Assembly: GCA_009785215.1 (NCBI GenBank)
Contig: WQWU01000016.1
Coordinates: forward strand, 1 to 46,109
Direction: 5' to 3'
DNA from: Treponema sp.
GTDB taxonomy: Bacteria > Spirochaetota > Spirochaetia > Treponematales > Breznakiellaceae
Length of the DNA: 46,109 bases
Part shown: piece after piece, positions 1 to 8,466 of the stretch
Numbering within the stretch: the stretch's first letter is position 1
Layout: the number at the start of each line of letters is the position of its first letter
Notes under the pieces: generated by a model
Told to the model about the DNA's origin: nothing
The model's input: only the letters and a program-made list of their open reading frames with translations
Database searches by the model: none
Position numbers and translations under genes: made by a program

Positions 1-102
1 TCCTTTTCGGCAAGATATAAAAAAAAGTTTTAAAATAAAGATTTTATACATTATATAAAAAAGTATAAAAAATTATAAATTTTTAAAAGATTTTTTTATC
101 CT

Positions 103-114
103 CCCCCCCCCCCC
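103..114. repeat. 12-nt poly-C homopolymer (poly-G on the other strand)
   Basis: An uninterrupted run of 12 C residues sits about 11 nt upstream of the lipoprotein ATG at 126, in otherwise very AT-rich DNA. Homopolymeric G/C tracts of this length are prone to slipped-strand length change. In treponemes and other host-associated bacteria such tracts near surface-protein genes are known phase-variation devices. The position here, between any upstream promoter and the start codon and replacing the expected ribosome binding site, suggests an effect on expression rather than on reading frame. Confidence 0.75.
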
Positions 115-125
115 ACACATTGCAT

Positions 126-1583
126 ATGGTAAGAAAATGTCTATTTTTACCTTTAATAATGGTGCTTCTTCTTGCCTGTAATGATAGTCCGGGCGGAGGT
201 GGCGGCGGCGGCGGAACCGAAGGTGCGCTGGGTGTTAGAACCTTTTATTCATTAAATGAAAATGAGCAGCCTTATACCCTTACTGCTGAACTGCTTGCGG
301 AAAACTCCAGATGCGAAATATGGGTAGAAAAAGGCGCAGGAATCAGTATAGCAACAGCTCGTTCTATAGCAAATACATATAATACTGCTATTTTTCCAAG
401 GCTTATGAATGAATTCGGCACTATTTATAATTTTGGTAATGGTAATTTTCTGAATACCATGCAAGTGGCTGATTTATTAGGAGATGAAAACGGTAAATTG
501 ATAATTCTCTTTTTAGATATAGGGTTTGCAGGCGGTTACTTTTGGAGCGGAAATTTCGTTAATGATGTACCTGGATCAAATTTAAGTGATATTATTTTTA
601 TTGATACTTCTGCTGTCTTAGAAGGCGATATGCAGTTTACTTACGAGGTTATCGCGCATGAGATGCAGCACCTTATGAATTTTGTAACGAACGTTTTGCT
701 TGTTTCTAATGATGAAAGAAGCTATGTCACAGAGTTATGGCTTAATGAATCTCTTTCGGAGTATGCGCAGTGGGTTTATTCCGGAAAGCATCCTCAGGGT
801 TATGTAAACTGGTATAATAACGACTCTTCAGGAGAAATTTCCAAAGGTGATAATTTTTATATGTGGAATAACAGGAATGTACTTAATGATTATGTTACAG
901 CTTATCTTTTTTTCCAGTATTTAAGGCTTAACAATAATGATAAAGATTTGTTTTATAATATATTTATGTCTGAATATCATAATTATCAGGCAATAACAAG
1001 TTCGCTTCCCGGCAGTATTACATGGACACAATTACTGGAAAGATGGCATACAGCAAACTTTTTAAATATACCAAATACTATTTACGGATATGGTAATGAT
1101 ACAGAATTGGGAGCAATTAAAGCAAAATATATTAATACCACGGCAGTTACAAGCCAGCTTTATCCGGGAGAAGCCGTATATTCATTTTCATCAGCAGGAA
1201 TTTCAGCTGGGGCTATGCCTGCGTTAAATTCTGCTCAAATAAGGTATGTTGGACTTGGCGTTAATGATGTTTTAAATAATGTTCCTGCGGGAAGAGCGCT
1301 TCTTTCTTTTAGTACAGTTACAAATATAAATGCATCTTTTACTAACGGTACAATTACAGGTATAGTGCCGCCGCCGCCTTCACTGAAAATGTTATTTAAT
1401 GCTGATATGCCAGTTCAGGCAAAGTTCCAGTTTAATGACGGAAACAGGTTCAGGAACATGAATACCGGTATCAATTTTACTGAAACAATATATTCTGGAA
1501 ATATAACAACACAGACTAATTTGGATTTTTCCGGGTTAACAAGAGATTCTTTCAGAAGGTATAGAGAAAACGTAAATGAATAA
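126..1583 (+). CDS. Putative M30 (hyicolysin-like) zinc metalloprotease lipoprotein
   Basis: The protein starts with a basic residue, a hydrophobic stretch and a lipobox LLAC (Cys about residue 18), so it should be a lipid-anchored surface or periplasmic protein. A run of eight glycines follows the lipobox as a flexible linker. At about residues 178-182 it has HEMQH, a match to the zinc-binding HExxH motif, followed some 24 residues later by LWLNESLSEY, the arrangement seen in M30/hyicolysin peptidases. A TTG six bases upstream (120) keeps the frame, but ATG 126 gives the better signal peptide; neither has a Shine-Dalgarno sequence because the poly-C tract lies there. The C-terminal ~150 residues look like a beta-rich accessory domain. 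Family assignment is from motif recognition; the substrate is unknown. Confidence 0.72.
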   Translation: MVRKCLFLPLIMVLLLACNDSPGGGGGGGGTEGALGVRTFYSLNENEQPYTLTAELLAENSRCEIWVEKGAGISIATARSIANTYNTAIFPRLMNEFGTIYNFGNGNFLNTMQVADLLGDENGKLIILFLDIGFAGGYFWSGNFVNDVPGSNLSDIIFIDTSAVLEGDMQFTYEVIAHEMQHLMNFVTNVLLVSNDERSYVTELWLNESLSEYAQWVYSGKHPQGYVNWYNNDSSGEISKGDNFYMWNNRNVLNDYVTAYLFFQYLRLNNNDKDLFYNIFMSEYHNYQAITSSLPGSITWTQLLERWHTANFLNIPNTIYGYGNDTELGAIKAKYINTTAVTSQLYPGEAVYSFSSAGISAGAMPALNSAQIRYVGLGVNDVLNNVPAGRALLSFSTVTNINASFTNGTITGIVPPPPSLKMLFNADMPVQAKFQFNDGNRFRNMNTGINFTETIYSGNITTQTNLDFSGLTRDSFRRYRENVNE

Positions 1584-1929
1584 AAAACCGGTATATAAAA
1601 TTTTATTTTTTACTGCAGCTCTTTTTCTTTGTTTAACTATTTTGCATGCGAGGGGCGGCAAAGAAGAAGATACCGGAACAAACAGGATTGTTCAGGTAAC
1701 AGGCGTGGTTCGTCTTATTGGCTCCCACCCGTTTTATGAACTTGTTATTAAAGGAACAGAGATGGAGTGGCATGTATCAAGAGAAGAAAGGGATATACTC
1801 CATGATTTACAGCATCGTACAGTTACTGTAGAAGGAACTGAAACCGTTACAGAATTAACTTTTGCAAATGGTTTTCCTGCAGGTGTACGGCGTGAACTGC
1901 GCAATATTAGAATTATTTCTGTTCAGTAA
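1576..1929 (+). CDS. Small exported protein of unknown function
   Basis: This 117-residue protein has an N-terminal signal sequence (hydrophobic residues about 8-24 ending near HARGGKEE), followed by a compact domain rich in beta strands (VVRLIGSHPFYELVI, RTVTVEGTETVTE). The shape resembles small OB-like or NigD-like periplasmic domains, but I do not recognise the family. It overlaps the end of the upstream metalloprotease gene by 8 bp, so the two are probably cotranscribed and translationally coupled. Its stop lies inside the end of murE on the opposite strand, giving a 17-bp convergent overlap. Confidence 0.7.
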   Translation: MNKKPVYKILFFTAALFLCLTILHARGGKEEDTGTNRIVQVTGVVRLIGSHPFYELVIKGTEMEWHVSREERDILHDLQHRTVTVEGTETVTELTFANGFPAGVRRELRNIRIISVQ

Positions 1930-3487
1930 AGCCAAGTTCGCTTAACGCTTTTTCTGTTTCTGTTATTTCATCATATGGCACTACATGGTCTGCATAGATA
2001 ATGGAGTTTTCATGTCCTTTTCCCAGAAGTAAAACAAGATCGCCTTTTTGCGCAATGGATAATGCTTTGCGTATTGCAAGCGGCCTGTCTGGAATAAGAA
2101 AAAGATTTTCTTCGCGTTTTTGTTTTACGCCTTTTGCGATTTCTTCCAGTATATCCATGGAATCTTCACATCGCGGATCTTCATCTGTAAGAATTACAAT
2201 ATCTGAATATTCCGATGCTATTTCTCCCTGTTCTGGTCTTTTTTTTGTATCTCGTTCTCCTGCAGATCCAAAAACGCTGATTATTCTGCTTTCTGTTTTA
2301 TCCAGCCTTGTGCGAAGAGGAGGAAATATTTTCTGAAAAGAAGACGGTGTGTGTGCATAATCAACTACAACTTCAAAGGGCTGTCCTTTATTTATTGCTG
2401 TCATTCTTCCTTTTACCGGCTCCAGGTCTTTAACAAACGGTGTTATTACGCGTAAAGGAAGTTTTAATAAACCTGAAACAACAAGAAGCGATGCTAGTAC
2501 ATTAGCTGCGTTAAACGCTCCGGGAAGCTGATCCCTTACATCGATTCGTTCATTCAGAGCCGGTAAAAGAACAGTGTACCAGTTTCCTAAAGAACTGCTT
2601 TCTATTGTTTCAAGTACAATGTCGCCTTCTCTTCCTTCCGGGCTGAATGTAAATGTTTTATGATGTGTATTATTAATAAAAAACTGTGAATTTTTATCAT
2701 CGGCATTTACAACGCCGAACGGACCGGAAAATAATTTGTTTTTTTCAGATGCAATAGACGGTGTCCATCGATCCAGTGCGCGGAAAAGATTTGCTTTATC
2801 GTCTCTGTACTGTTCCCATGTTCCGTGAAACTCCAGGTGCTCATGCGTAAGATTTGTTAGAACGCCGGAACAAAAATTTACATCGCCAAGGCGGTTAGTT
2901 CTCGGCGAAAGTCCATGCGAACTGGATTCCAATACAGCATATTCACAGCCGTTATCTGCCATTTCTCTTAAAAGGCGCTGGATAACAGGCGCTTCCGGCG
3001 TTGTCTGATGTTCGCTATTCCATATTATTTCACTGCCAATGCAGTATTGAACTGTAGAAATAAATCCTGCCTTTTTCCCCAATAATGTTAAAAGCTGCCA
3101 AATAAAAAATACTGTCGTGCTTTTTCCTTCTGTTCCCGTAACGCCTGTAACAAGTAAATCCAACGAAGGAAAATTATAAAAAGAAGCGGAAACCGGAGAC
3201 ATAGAAAAACGGGAATTTTTTACTTTTATGTAAACAATACCGCTTTGTTTTTCTTTTATTTCGTTTTCATATACAACTGCCAATGCACCCCTCTTGATTG
3301 CATCGTTAATGTAAAGATTTCCGTCTGTATGAATTCCCGGAAGCGCAAAAAACAAATATCCTGGTTTTATTTTGCGTGAATCAAACTCAAGCCCTGTAAT
3401 TAACGGATCATTCGATCCATCAATATTAATTAAACCTGATTTTTCTTTTATTTCTTTTGTAAAAAATTCGGAAAGATGCCGCTGCAT
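1913..3487 (-). CDS. murE: UDP-N-acetylmuramoyl-tripeptide synthetase MurE
   Basis: MurE adds the third amino acid of the peptidoglycan stem peptide to UDP-MurNAc-L-Ala-D-Glu in the cytoplasm, using ATP. The 524-residue product has the Mur-ligase P-loop GTEGKST (118-124), the SSSHGL segment of the central domain, and the C-terminal VFGSAGERD and LLLGKGHE motifs. The position that reads DNPR in diaminopimelate-adding enzymes reads DEDPR here (about 435-439), so the added residue is probably not meso-DAP; treponemal peptidoglycan is known to use L-ornithine. The ATG is preceded by GGGGAGGA at about 10 nt. The gene lies 6 bp downstream of amrA on the same strand, so the two form an operon. Confidence 0.95.
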   Translation of the reverse strand: MQRHLSEFFTKEIKEKSGLINIDGSNDPLITGLEFDSRKIKPGYLFFALPGIHTDGNLYINDAIKRGALAVVYENEIKEKQSGIVYIKVKNSRFSMSPVSASFYNFPSLDLLVTGVTGTEGKSTTVFFIWQLLTLLGKKAGFISTVQYCIGSEIIWNSEHQTTPEAPVIQRLLREMADNGCEYAVLESSSHGLSPRTNRLGDVNFCSGVLTNLTHEHLEFHGTWEQYRDDKANLFRALDRWTPSIASEKNKLFSGPFGVVNADDKNSQFFINNTHHKTFTFSPEGREGDIVLETIESSSLGNWYTVLLPALNERIDVRDQLPGAFNAANVLASLLVVSGLLKLPLRVITPFVKDLEPVKGRMTAINKGQPFEVVVDYAHTPSSFQKIFPPLRTRLDKTESRIISVFGSAGERDTKKRPEQGEIASEYSDIVILTDEDPRCEDSMDILEEIAKGVKQKREENLFLIPDRPLAIRKALSIAQKGDLVLLLGKGHENSIIYADHVVPYDEITETEKALSELGFTEQK

Positions 3488-3493
3488 TAAATT

Positions 3494-4063
3494 CTATTCC
3501 TCCCCGAAAACGACAGCTGTAAAAGTGTATAATTGTGTATCCGGCGCTTCGTATGATCCCGGCGGTAATCCTGCCTTAATGCAAATATAATCCAAATATT
3601 CCTGAAGATTCCAGCCCTGTTCAAGCGGAACCTGGGGAAGAAGAACGCCGGAGTATCCTCGCCCTGTTAATAATAATCCGTGAACGCCTACTTTAACCTG
3701 ATACGGATCAGGGCAGGGAGTCATCGGAGAAAGGGCAGATATTTCGATAAAACAACGGTTTAGTTCATCTTTTTTCAGCGGCGGAAAACGCGGATCGTTA
3801 AAAGCTGCTTCTTTAGCCATTAAAGCAACCATCTCAATTAACGGCAGATTTGCCGTCATTCTGCCGATGCATCCGCGCAAAACCCGGTTTGCACCGTTTT
3901 GTATGTGCAGTGTAACAAATGCGCCGCAAGGTTTATTTAAGTTAGAAGCTGGATCAGCTTCCTTAAATGACCTGGGTTTACGCTCTTCTAGTTCAGCGGT
4001 TATAGTCTCGCGTGTCAGGGAAAGCAGGATTTTTTGTTCGTCTTTGGTTATAGTGAAATTCAT
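3494..4063 (-). CDS. amrA: AMMECR1-domain protein, AmmeMemoRadiSam system protein A
   Basis: This 189-residue AMMECR1-family protein carries the family segments CGAFVTLHI, VLRGCIGRM and DPRFPPLKKDEL. AMMECR1 proteins occur in all domains and in bacteria often go with a Memo-family protein and a radical SAM enzyme (the AmmeMemoRadiSam set); the biochemical role is not established. Here it leads an operon with murE and diverges from ispG. Two Memo genes are elsewhere in the window (27.7 and 40.5 kb), not adjacent. The ATG has no Shine-Dalgarno sequence; a TATAGT box ends six bases upstream of it, compatible with a leaderless transcript. Confidence 0.9.
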   Translation of the reverse strand: MNFTITKDEQKILLSLTRETITAELEERKPRSFKEADPASNLNKPCGAFVTLHIQNGANRVLRGCIGRMTANLPLIEMVALMAKEAAFNDPRFPPLKKDELNRCFIEISALSPMTPCPDPYQVKVGVHGLLLTGRGYSGVLLPQVPLEQGWNLQEYLDYICIKAGLPPGSYEAPDTQLYTFTAVVFGEE

Positions 4064-4070
4064 ATCTATA

Positions 4071-4088
4071 CTATATTATATAATATAG
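4071..4088. promoter_or_regulatory. 18-bp perfect palindrome between divergent amrA and ispG
   Basis: The sequence CTATATTATATAATATAG is perfectly self-complementary and fills most of the 34-bp gap between the two divergent start codons. It contains a TATAAT on each strand (4079-4084 plus, 4075-4080 minus). It could be an operator or a shared divergent promoter core. The plus-strand TATAAT would start transcription at about 4091, after the ispG ribosome binding site, so it is unlikely to be the only ispG promoter. Confidence 0.5.
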
Positions 4089-4097
4089 GTGCTTTTA

Positions 4098-5204
4098 ATG
4101 AAACAAGAAATAAATACTAAAGTTGTAAAAATAGGCGGTTTTTCTCATGTATCTCCTGTTTATATAGGAGGAAATAATTCTATAGTTATTCAAACAATGT
4201 GGAAAGACAGGCTTAATCCCGAGGATTTAAAAAACGCTGCCTCCAAAATTGAGCTTCTTGGAGCGATGGGCTGCGGTATTCTTCGTTTTGCAGTTCCGGA
4301 TATAACATCTGCAGAAGTTTTGGGGCATCTTTCCGAAATGGTTTCTATGCCTCTTGTTGCAGACATTCATTTTGATTATAAAATTGCCCTGCATTGTTTG
4401 AATTTTCCCATTGCTAAAATACGTATAAATCCGGGAAACATCGGCAGTAAAGAAAAAGTGCGTATTTTGCTGGAAAAAGCTGCAGCCAGGAATATCCCGA
4501 TTCGTATAGGGGTAAACGCAGGAAGCCTGCCTTTAGACCTTCGTAAACGGGTAGAAGAGGGTATGGAGACATCAGAAGCGCTGGCAGAAGCGGCACAGAG
4601 GGAGTTATCAATATTTGATGAATTTGGATTCTCTTCTATTCTGGTATCAATGAAAGCCAGCGGAATTGCCGATACTATAAAAGCAAACCGAATTCTTTCT
4701 AAAAGGACTGCTATGCCCATTCATGCGGGGGTCACAGAAGCAGGACCGCTGACAGCCGGTGTTACAAGGAGTACAGCGGCTCTTTTAACACTTTTATCGG
4801 AAGGTATCGGTGACACAATACGGGTATCACTTTCTGATACTATGGAAAATGAGATAATTGCAGGAAGGGAAATTATTAAGGCAGCGGCTGAATTAATGCC
4901 GGAAAATGCCAGATTTAGAAACAAAGGTATAAACATTGTTTCCTGCCCGCGCTGCGGCAGACATGGTTTTGATACCCATGGTTTTACAAGCCGGTGGATA
5001 GAGAGGTTTTATACCATGGATAAGGATATAACGGTTGCAATAATGGGCTGTGAAGTAAACGGCCCTATAGAAGCAAAAAATGCCGGTCTCGGCATTACCG
5101 GAGCAGGAGATAAAGTGTTAATTTTTAAACACGGCAAGGTGATTAAAACAATTACCCCGGATGAAGCCGACAGGATATTTGGAGAGGAACTGGATAAATT
5201 ATGA
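4098..5204 (+). CDS. ispG: 4-hydroxy-3-methylbut-2-en-1-yl diphosphate synthase (GcpE)
   Basis: IspG performs the penultimate step of the MEP isoprenoid pathway, reductively converting MEcPP to HMBPP with a [4Fe-4S] cluster. The 368-residue product has the bacterial two-domain layout without the plant insert: a TIM-barrel part (ADIHFDYKIA, KIRINPGNIG, IGVNAGSL) and a C-terminal cluster domain with ligands in SCPRCGR (C283, C286) and MGCEVNGP (C318). The ATG at 4098 is chosen over an in-frame GTG at 4089 because AGGTG lies six bases before it. It supplies precursors for the undecaprenyl carrier of wall synthesis, which fits the nearby murE. The TPR gene downstream overlaps by ATGA. Confidence 0.96.
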   Translation: MKQEINTKVVKIGGFSHVSPVYIGGNNSIVIQTMWKDRLNPEDLKNAASKIELLGAMGCGILRFAVPDITSAEVLGHLSEMVSMPLVADIHFDYKIALHCLNFPIAKIRINPGNIGSKEKVRILLEKAAARNIPIRIGVNAGSLPLDLRKRVEEGMETSEALAEAAQRELSIFDEFGFSSILVSMKASGIADTIKANRILSKRTAMPIHAGVTEAGPLTAGVTRSTAALLTLLSEGIGDTIRVSLSDTMENEIIAGREIIKAAAELMPENARFRNKGINIVSCPRCGRHGFDTHGFTSRWIERFYTMDKDITVAIMGCEVNGPIEAKNAGLGITGAGDKVLIFKHGKVIKTITPDEADRIFGEELDKL

Positions 5205-6358
5205 AAAATAAAATTTTAATATTTATTTTGATTTTTATTTTCTTTTCTGTAAATCTTTTTTCACAGCAAGAGACGCCGTGGTGGCTTTCTTTGGAGCAGG
5301 GAAAGCAAAGGTTCCGTTCCGGAGATTACGGAGCCGCCTTGCTTTTATTTGAAGATGCACGCCGTCAAAGACGGGCTATGTATGAACAGATGGAACGCGA
5401 TTTGATTCATTTACTTTCCATTAACGAGGTACGCAGGCTCGGCGATTCACTTGATAGAGTAGAGCGGTTTTCTGTTGAGCGGCATTATACGGCAGCAGCA
5501 GCGGCGTTTCAGGAACTTTATTACCGTATTCCAAAATCCAGTTTTAATAATTCTGCAGCGGCGGCTCTTTCGGCTTTTGATAATTTAAAAAATTACCCCG
5601 AGGCAGAATACTGGATTGGTGAAGTTTACAGGGTAGAAGGAGAATTGCCTCTTGCTTTATCTCAATACCGCAGAGCTTTAAACATGCGGAGCGCATTGGA
5701 AGATCCAGGTTTTTCTTTAACCCTACAGTACAAAATTGCAAGTGTTCTTAGAACAAGGCAGGAATACACAGAAATGGAAAGAGTTTTACTTTCTATTATT
5801 AACGATTATGATACGCTTTGGACAAATGCAGGAAGGGCAGAAACAAACACAGGCAGAGTGCCTCATGATCAGGCATCCGCTTCGTTTGCAAGGTCTGCAA
5901 TGACAAGAACATTAACAGACCAGGGCATTAACAGCTTTTTAATAATGTACAGATATAATAATACATCTGTAGAACAGGCGCACAGACTTCTTGGATATTA
6001 TTTTTCAGCGCAGGGGCGGCCGTCTGCTGAGCATCATTTTATGTTTGCGTTTCTTATTCAAAATACAGTTATTATAGAAGAAGTCAGGCGGCGGCAGTAT
6101 GATTTTACATTTTCTACCATGGAAGCGCTTGGTCAGGAATTAGTTAAATATCCATTATTGCTGTCATATATCGAAGAAGTAGAATATTACAAAACAATTT
6201 ATTACTTTGCAGCCAGTCTTTTTAGAAACGGTAAACCTGCTGCTGCGCGCAGTTTGTGGAGCTACCTGGCTTCTGTTCCTCAGGCGGGAGAGTGGCACAG
6301 CCGCTCAGTAAGTCAATTACGCAATCCGCGTCCTGAACCAATTGTAGAGATGCCGTAA
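5201..6358 (+). CDS. Exported tetratricopeptide-repeat protein
   Basis: The 385-residue product opens with a strong signal peptide (hydrophobic residues 4-20, cleavage plausible after NLFS) and then a largely helical protein with TPR-like units, for example GKQRFRSGDYGAALLLFEDA (about 34-53) and AEYWIGEVYRVEGELPLALS. It should act in the periplasm or at the outer membrane as a protein-interaction scaffold. No catalytic motif is visible. The start ATG overlaps the ispG stop (ATGA), so it is translationally coupled to ispG. The C-terminus ends in a Pro/Glu-rich tail. The partner is unknown. Confidence 0.78.
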   Translation: MKNKILIFILIFIFFSVNLFSQQETPWWLSLEQGKQRFRSGDYGAALLLFEDARRQRRAMYEQMERDLIHLLSINEVRRLGDSLDRVERFSVERHYTAAAAAFQELYYRIPKSSFNNSAAAALSAFDNLKNYPEAEYWIGEVYRVEGELPLALSQYRRALNMRSALEDPGFSLTLQYKIASVLRTRQEYTEMERVLLSIINDYDTLWTNAGRAETNTGRVPHDQASASFARSAMTRTLTDQGINSFLIMYRYNNTSVEQAHRLLGYYFSAQGRPSAEHHFMFAFLIQNTVIIEEVRRRQYDFTFSTMEALGQELVKYPLLLSYIEEVEYYKTIYYFAASLFRNGKPAAARSLWSYLASVPQAGEWHSRSVSQLRNPRPEPIVEMP

Positions 6359-6367
6359 TATTTTAAT

Positions 6368-7054
6368 ATGATTATTGTTTCCGGTATACATGTCGAAGTC
6401 TGCAGAAAAAATGTTAAAAATATGCGGCTTTATGTTAAACCGCCGGACGGTAAAGCAGTTGTGACAGCTCCGCTTTCCATGGCTTATGATGAGATTGAAA
6501 GTTTTGTCCAGGCAAAGGCCGGTTGGATAAAAACACATGTTGATAATTATAAAAATATTCAGATAAAACCAAAACAAAAATTCGTTTCAGGAGAGACACT
6601 GATAGTTTGGGGTGAAGAATATATTCTTCAGGTTAAAAACGGCGGCAAAAATTCGATTCTGCTTTCCGGAGAAAAAGCAGTTTTTACAGTTAAAAAAGGA
6701 ATTACTGCAGAAAAACGGGAAAAATTTGTGCGCGAATGGTACAGAAAACTTTTAATAACCGGGATTGAGAAGTTCTTGCCGAAATGGGAAAAGAAAACCG
6801 GATTAAAAGCGGAAATCTGGCAGACAAAATATATGAAAACGCGCTGGGGATCCTGTAAGCCAAAACAAAGAAAAATTTGCCTGAATGTACAATTAACAAA
6901 GAGTATTCCGCAGTGTCTTGAATATGTTATCCTGCACGAACTTGTTCATTTTATCGAAAGAGGGCATAACGCACGTTTTAAATCACTCCTTGATAAATAT
7001 ATGCCGGACTGGAGAGAAGTTAAAAAAATATTAAACAGGCAGATATTGGATTAA
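6368..7054 (+). CDS. YgjP-type (DUF45/WLM) metallopeptidase-like protein
   Basis: This 228-residue protein matches the YgjP/DUF45 family: an N-terminal beta domain (MRLYVKPPDGKAVVTAPLSM), then KTRWGSCKPKQRKICLN (about 158-174) and the zinc-binding HELVHFIERGHNARF with HExxH and a downstream His. It is probably a soluble cytoplasmic zinc hydrolase; the family has been treated as peptidase-like but its physiological substrate is uncertain. It lies 9 bp after the TPR gene without a clear ribosome binding site, as the third gene of the ispG cluster, and converges on the lipoprotein gene that ends at 7087. Confidence 0.88.
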   Translation: MIIVSGIHVEVCRKNVKNMRLYVKPPDGKAVVTAPLSMAYDEIESFVQAKAGWIKTHVDNYKNIQIKPKQKFVSGETLIVWGEEYILQVKNGGKNSILLSGEKAVFTVKKGITAEKREKFVREWYRKLLITGIEKFLPKWEKKTGLKAEIWQTKYMKTRWGSCKPKQRKICLNVQLTKSIPQCLEYVILHELVHFIERGHNARFKSLLDKYMPDWREVKKILNRQILD

Positions 7055-7086
7055 CGGTTGTTAATTTAAGGCAATTTCAGCCTTTG

Positions 7087-7773
7087 TTATTCAAATATAA
7101 TTCCTTCAACCTTAATAAATTTAAAAGGGTTTGTGGACAAGCCGCGTGAATCATAACCGGTAGTATTTGGTATTCCAATAATTTCCGGCTCTATTGTTAA
7201 AATCGTTTTTATTTCTCTAGTCCTGCCAGTAACCATGATTCCGTTAAAATTGTCAGGATAATGAGGCCAATTTCCGGCATATGTTCTGCTGCCGGGAGAT
7301 GGCTTGCCATAAAGCGCACCTGGCATCACAATTACATCATCTATTAAAGTAAGATCGTATTCTGTTCCGTTTATTCTTAACTTTGTAGCACCTATAAAAA
7401 AACAAGAGTAAGAGCCGGAATTTGTATCACGGCGGCTATTAGCGATTTCCAGATCAGCGTGTGCGCTGTACCACCCAGCATTATTTAAAATTTTATTTAA
7501 ACTGCCTAAGTCACGATCTCCTTTTGCGATAACCATCAATGCCCGCGGTTGGGCGTCTTCTAAGTATTCAAAATTTTCGATATATAATTCAACTATATCT
7601 GTTTCGGTTAAATTACCAGCAGACCTGGCTCCCTGTCCGTTATTAACCTGAATGGAAGTTTTTAATCCTCCAGTCAGCGTGTTTATGGTTCCCAGATTAT
7701 CACAAGAAGTAATAGCGAATAACGCAATTATCATCACAGCAAAAGTAACTAAAAAAATATTAAAACGCTTCAT
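7087..7773 (-). CDS. Lipoprotein of unknown function
   Basis: The 228-residue product starts with MKRFN, a hydrophobic stretch and the lipobox ITSC at about residues 21-24, so it is a predicted lipoprotein. The mature part begins with a low-complexity linker containing NGQGARSAG and continues as a beta-rich domain. I recognise no family; this kind of lipoprotein with a short N-terminal spacer is common in treponemes. The start has AAGGAG seven bases upstream. It lies 15 bp downstream of the predicted outer-membrane protein gene on the same strand, so they form a pair. Confidence 0.72.
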   Translation of the reverse strand: MKRFNIFLVTFAVMIIALFAITSCDNLGTINTLTGGLKTSIQVNNGQGARSAGNLTETDIVELYIENFEYLEDAQPRALMVIAKGDRDLGSLNKILNNAGWYSAHADLEIANSRRDTNSGSYSCFFIGATKLRINGTEYDLTLIDDVIVMPGALYGKPSPGSRTYAGNWPHYPDNFNGIMVTGRTREIKTILTIEPEIIGIPNTTGYDSRGLSTNPFKFIKVEGIIFE

Positions 7774-7788
7774 TTTTTACTCCTTCTT

Positions 7789-8313
7789 TTAAAAACAAAA
7801 ACCCATACCCAATCCCGGGGTTATAAGAAACTCAAAAGCTCCAAGGTTAAAGACTGCCTGCACACGGCCATAAGTAAACCATTTCTGATTTATTTGCCAT
7901 ACAAAATCGCTGACAGCCCCAATTCCCACATTCCATACCCAGAATTCTGGCAGCTGGATTATAACATAATTTGCATTTATCCCAAGAGTTATTGGTATCC
8001 TGAAAGTGTCATTGTCGTATACTGTCATACAGGGCCCGGCTATCAGCGTTAAACCATAAGCTATTTCCTGTCCAATAGGCATAATTAAACCACCATGTAT
8101 TCCTAAACCCAAAAAGTCTGTAAACAGGCAAGGAGACACCCAGGAAACTTGTAAACCAGGACCAACAGATACAGTTTCATCTGACAATGCTATGATACAT
8201 GAAGCCCCAAATGAAAGTTGATCGCTTTTCCCCTGTTCTTGCGCATACAGATCGACGCAGAATACTGTCATCATAATTAGAATAAAAATGGCGCATAAGT
8301 TTTTTATTTTCAT
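7789..8313 (-). CDS. Predicted small outer-membrane beta-barrel-like protein
   Basis: The 174-residue product has a signal peptide (MKIKNLC, then a hydrophobic core ending near DLYAQ) and a mature part of alternating hydrophobic and glycine/aromatic stretches (LQVSWVSPCLF, GLGIHGGLIM, YGLTLIAGP), ending in GLGMGFCF. A terminal aromatic residue and alternating strands suggest an eight-stranded barrel in the outer membrane, though this is inference from composition. The start has AGGGAG six bases upstream. It is followed 15 bp later by the lipoprotein gene. Confidence 0.65.
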   Translation of the reverse strand: MKIKNLCAIFILIMMTVFCVDLYAQEQGKSDQLSFGASCIIALSDETVSVGPGLQVSWVSPCLFTDFLGLGIHGGLIMPIGQEIAYGLTLIAGPCMTVYDNDTFRIPITLGINANYVIIQLPEFWVWNVGIGAVSDFVWQINQKWFTYGRVQAVFNLGAFEFLITPGLGMGFCF

Positions 8314-8368
8314 AACAACTCCCTACCTATAGATATAAAAAGAAGTGTGAAATCTAAAATTTACATTT

Positions 8369-8443
8369 TCGGGCAACCCGGATTTGAACCGGGGACCCCA
8401 AGTCCCCCAGACTTGTACGCTAAACCAACTGCGCTATTGCCCG
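8369..8443 (-). tRNA. tRNA-Pro (anticodon GGG)
   Basis: Read on the minus strand, the sequence forms a complete cloverleaf: acceptor CGGGCAA pairing with TTGCCCG, a D-arm with AGTTGGTT, anticodon stem CAAGT/ACTTG around the loop CTGGGGG giving anticodon GGG, and a T-arm with GGTTCAAATCC. The C1-G72 pair and A73 are typical of bacterial tRNA-Pro. It reads CCC and CCU. The CCA end is not encoded, so it must be added after processing. A strong promoter lies just upstream. Confidence 0.95.
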
Positions 8444-8466
8444 TAAAAATATAACTTTAGACATTC

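Noticed and set aside
7055..7086. Possible terminator between the YgjP-type gene and the lipoprotein gene
   Set aside because: The only stem is AAGGC/GCCTT, five base pairs with no U-run, too weak to call.
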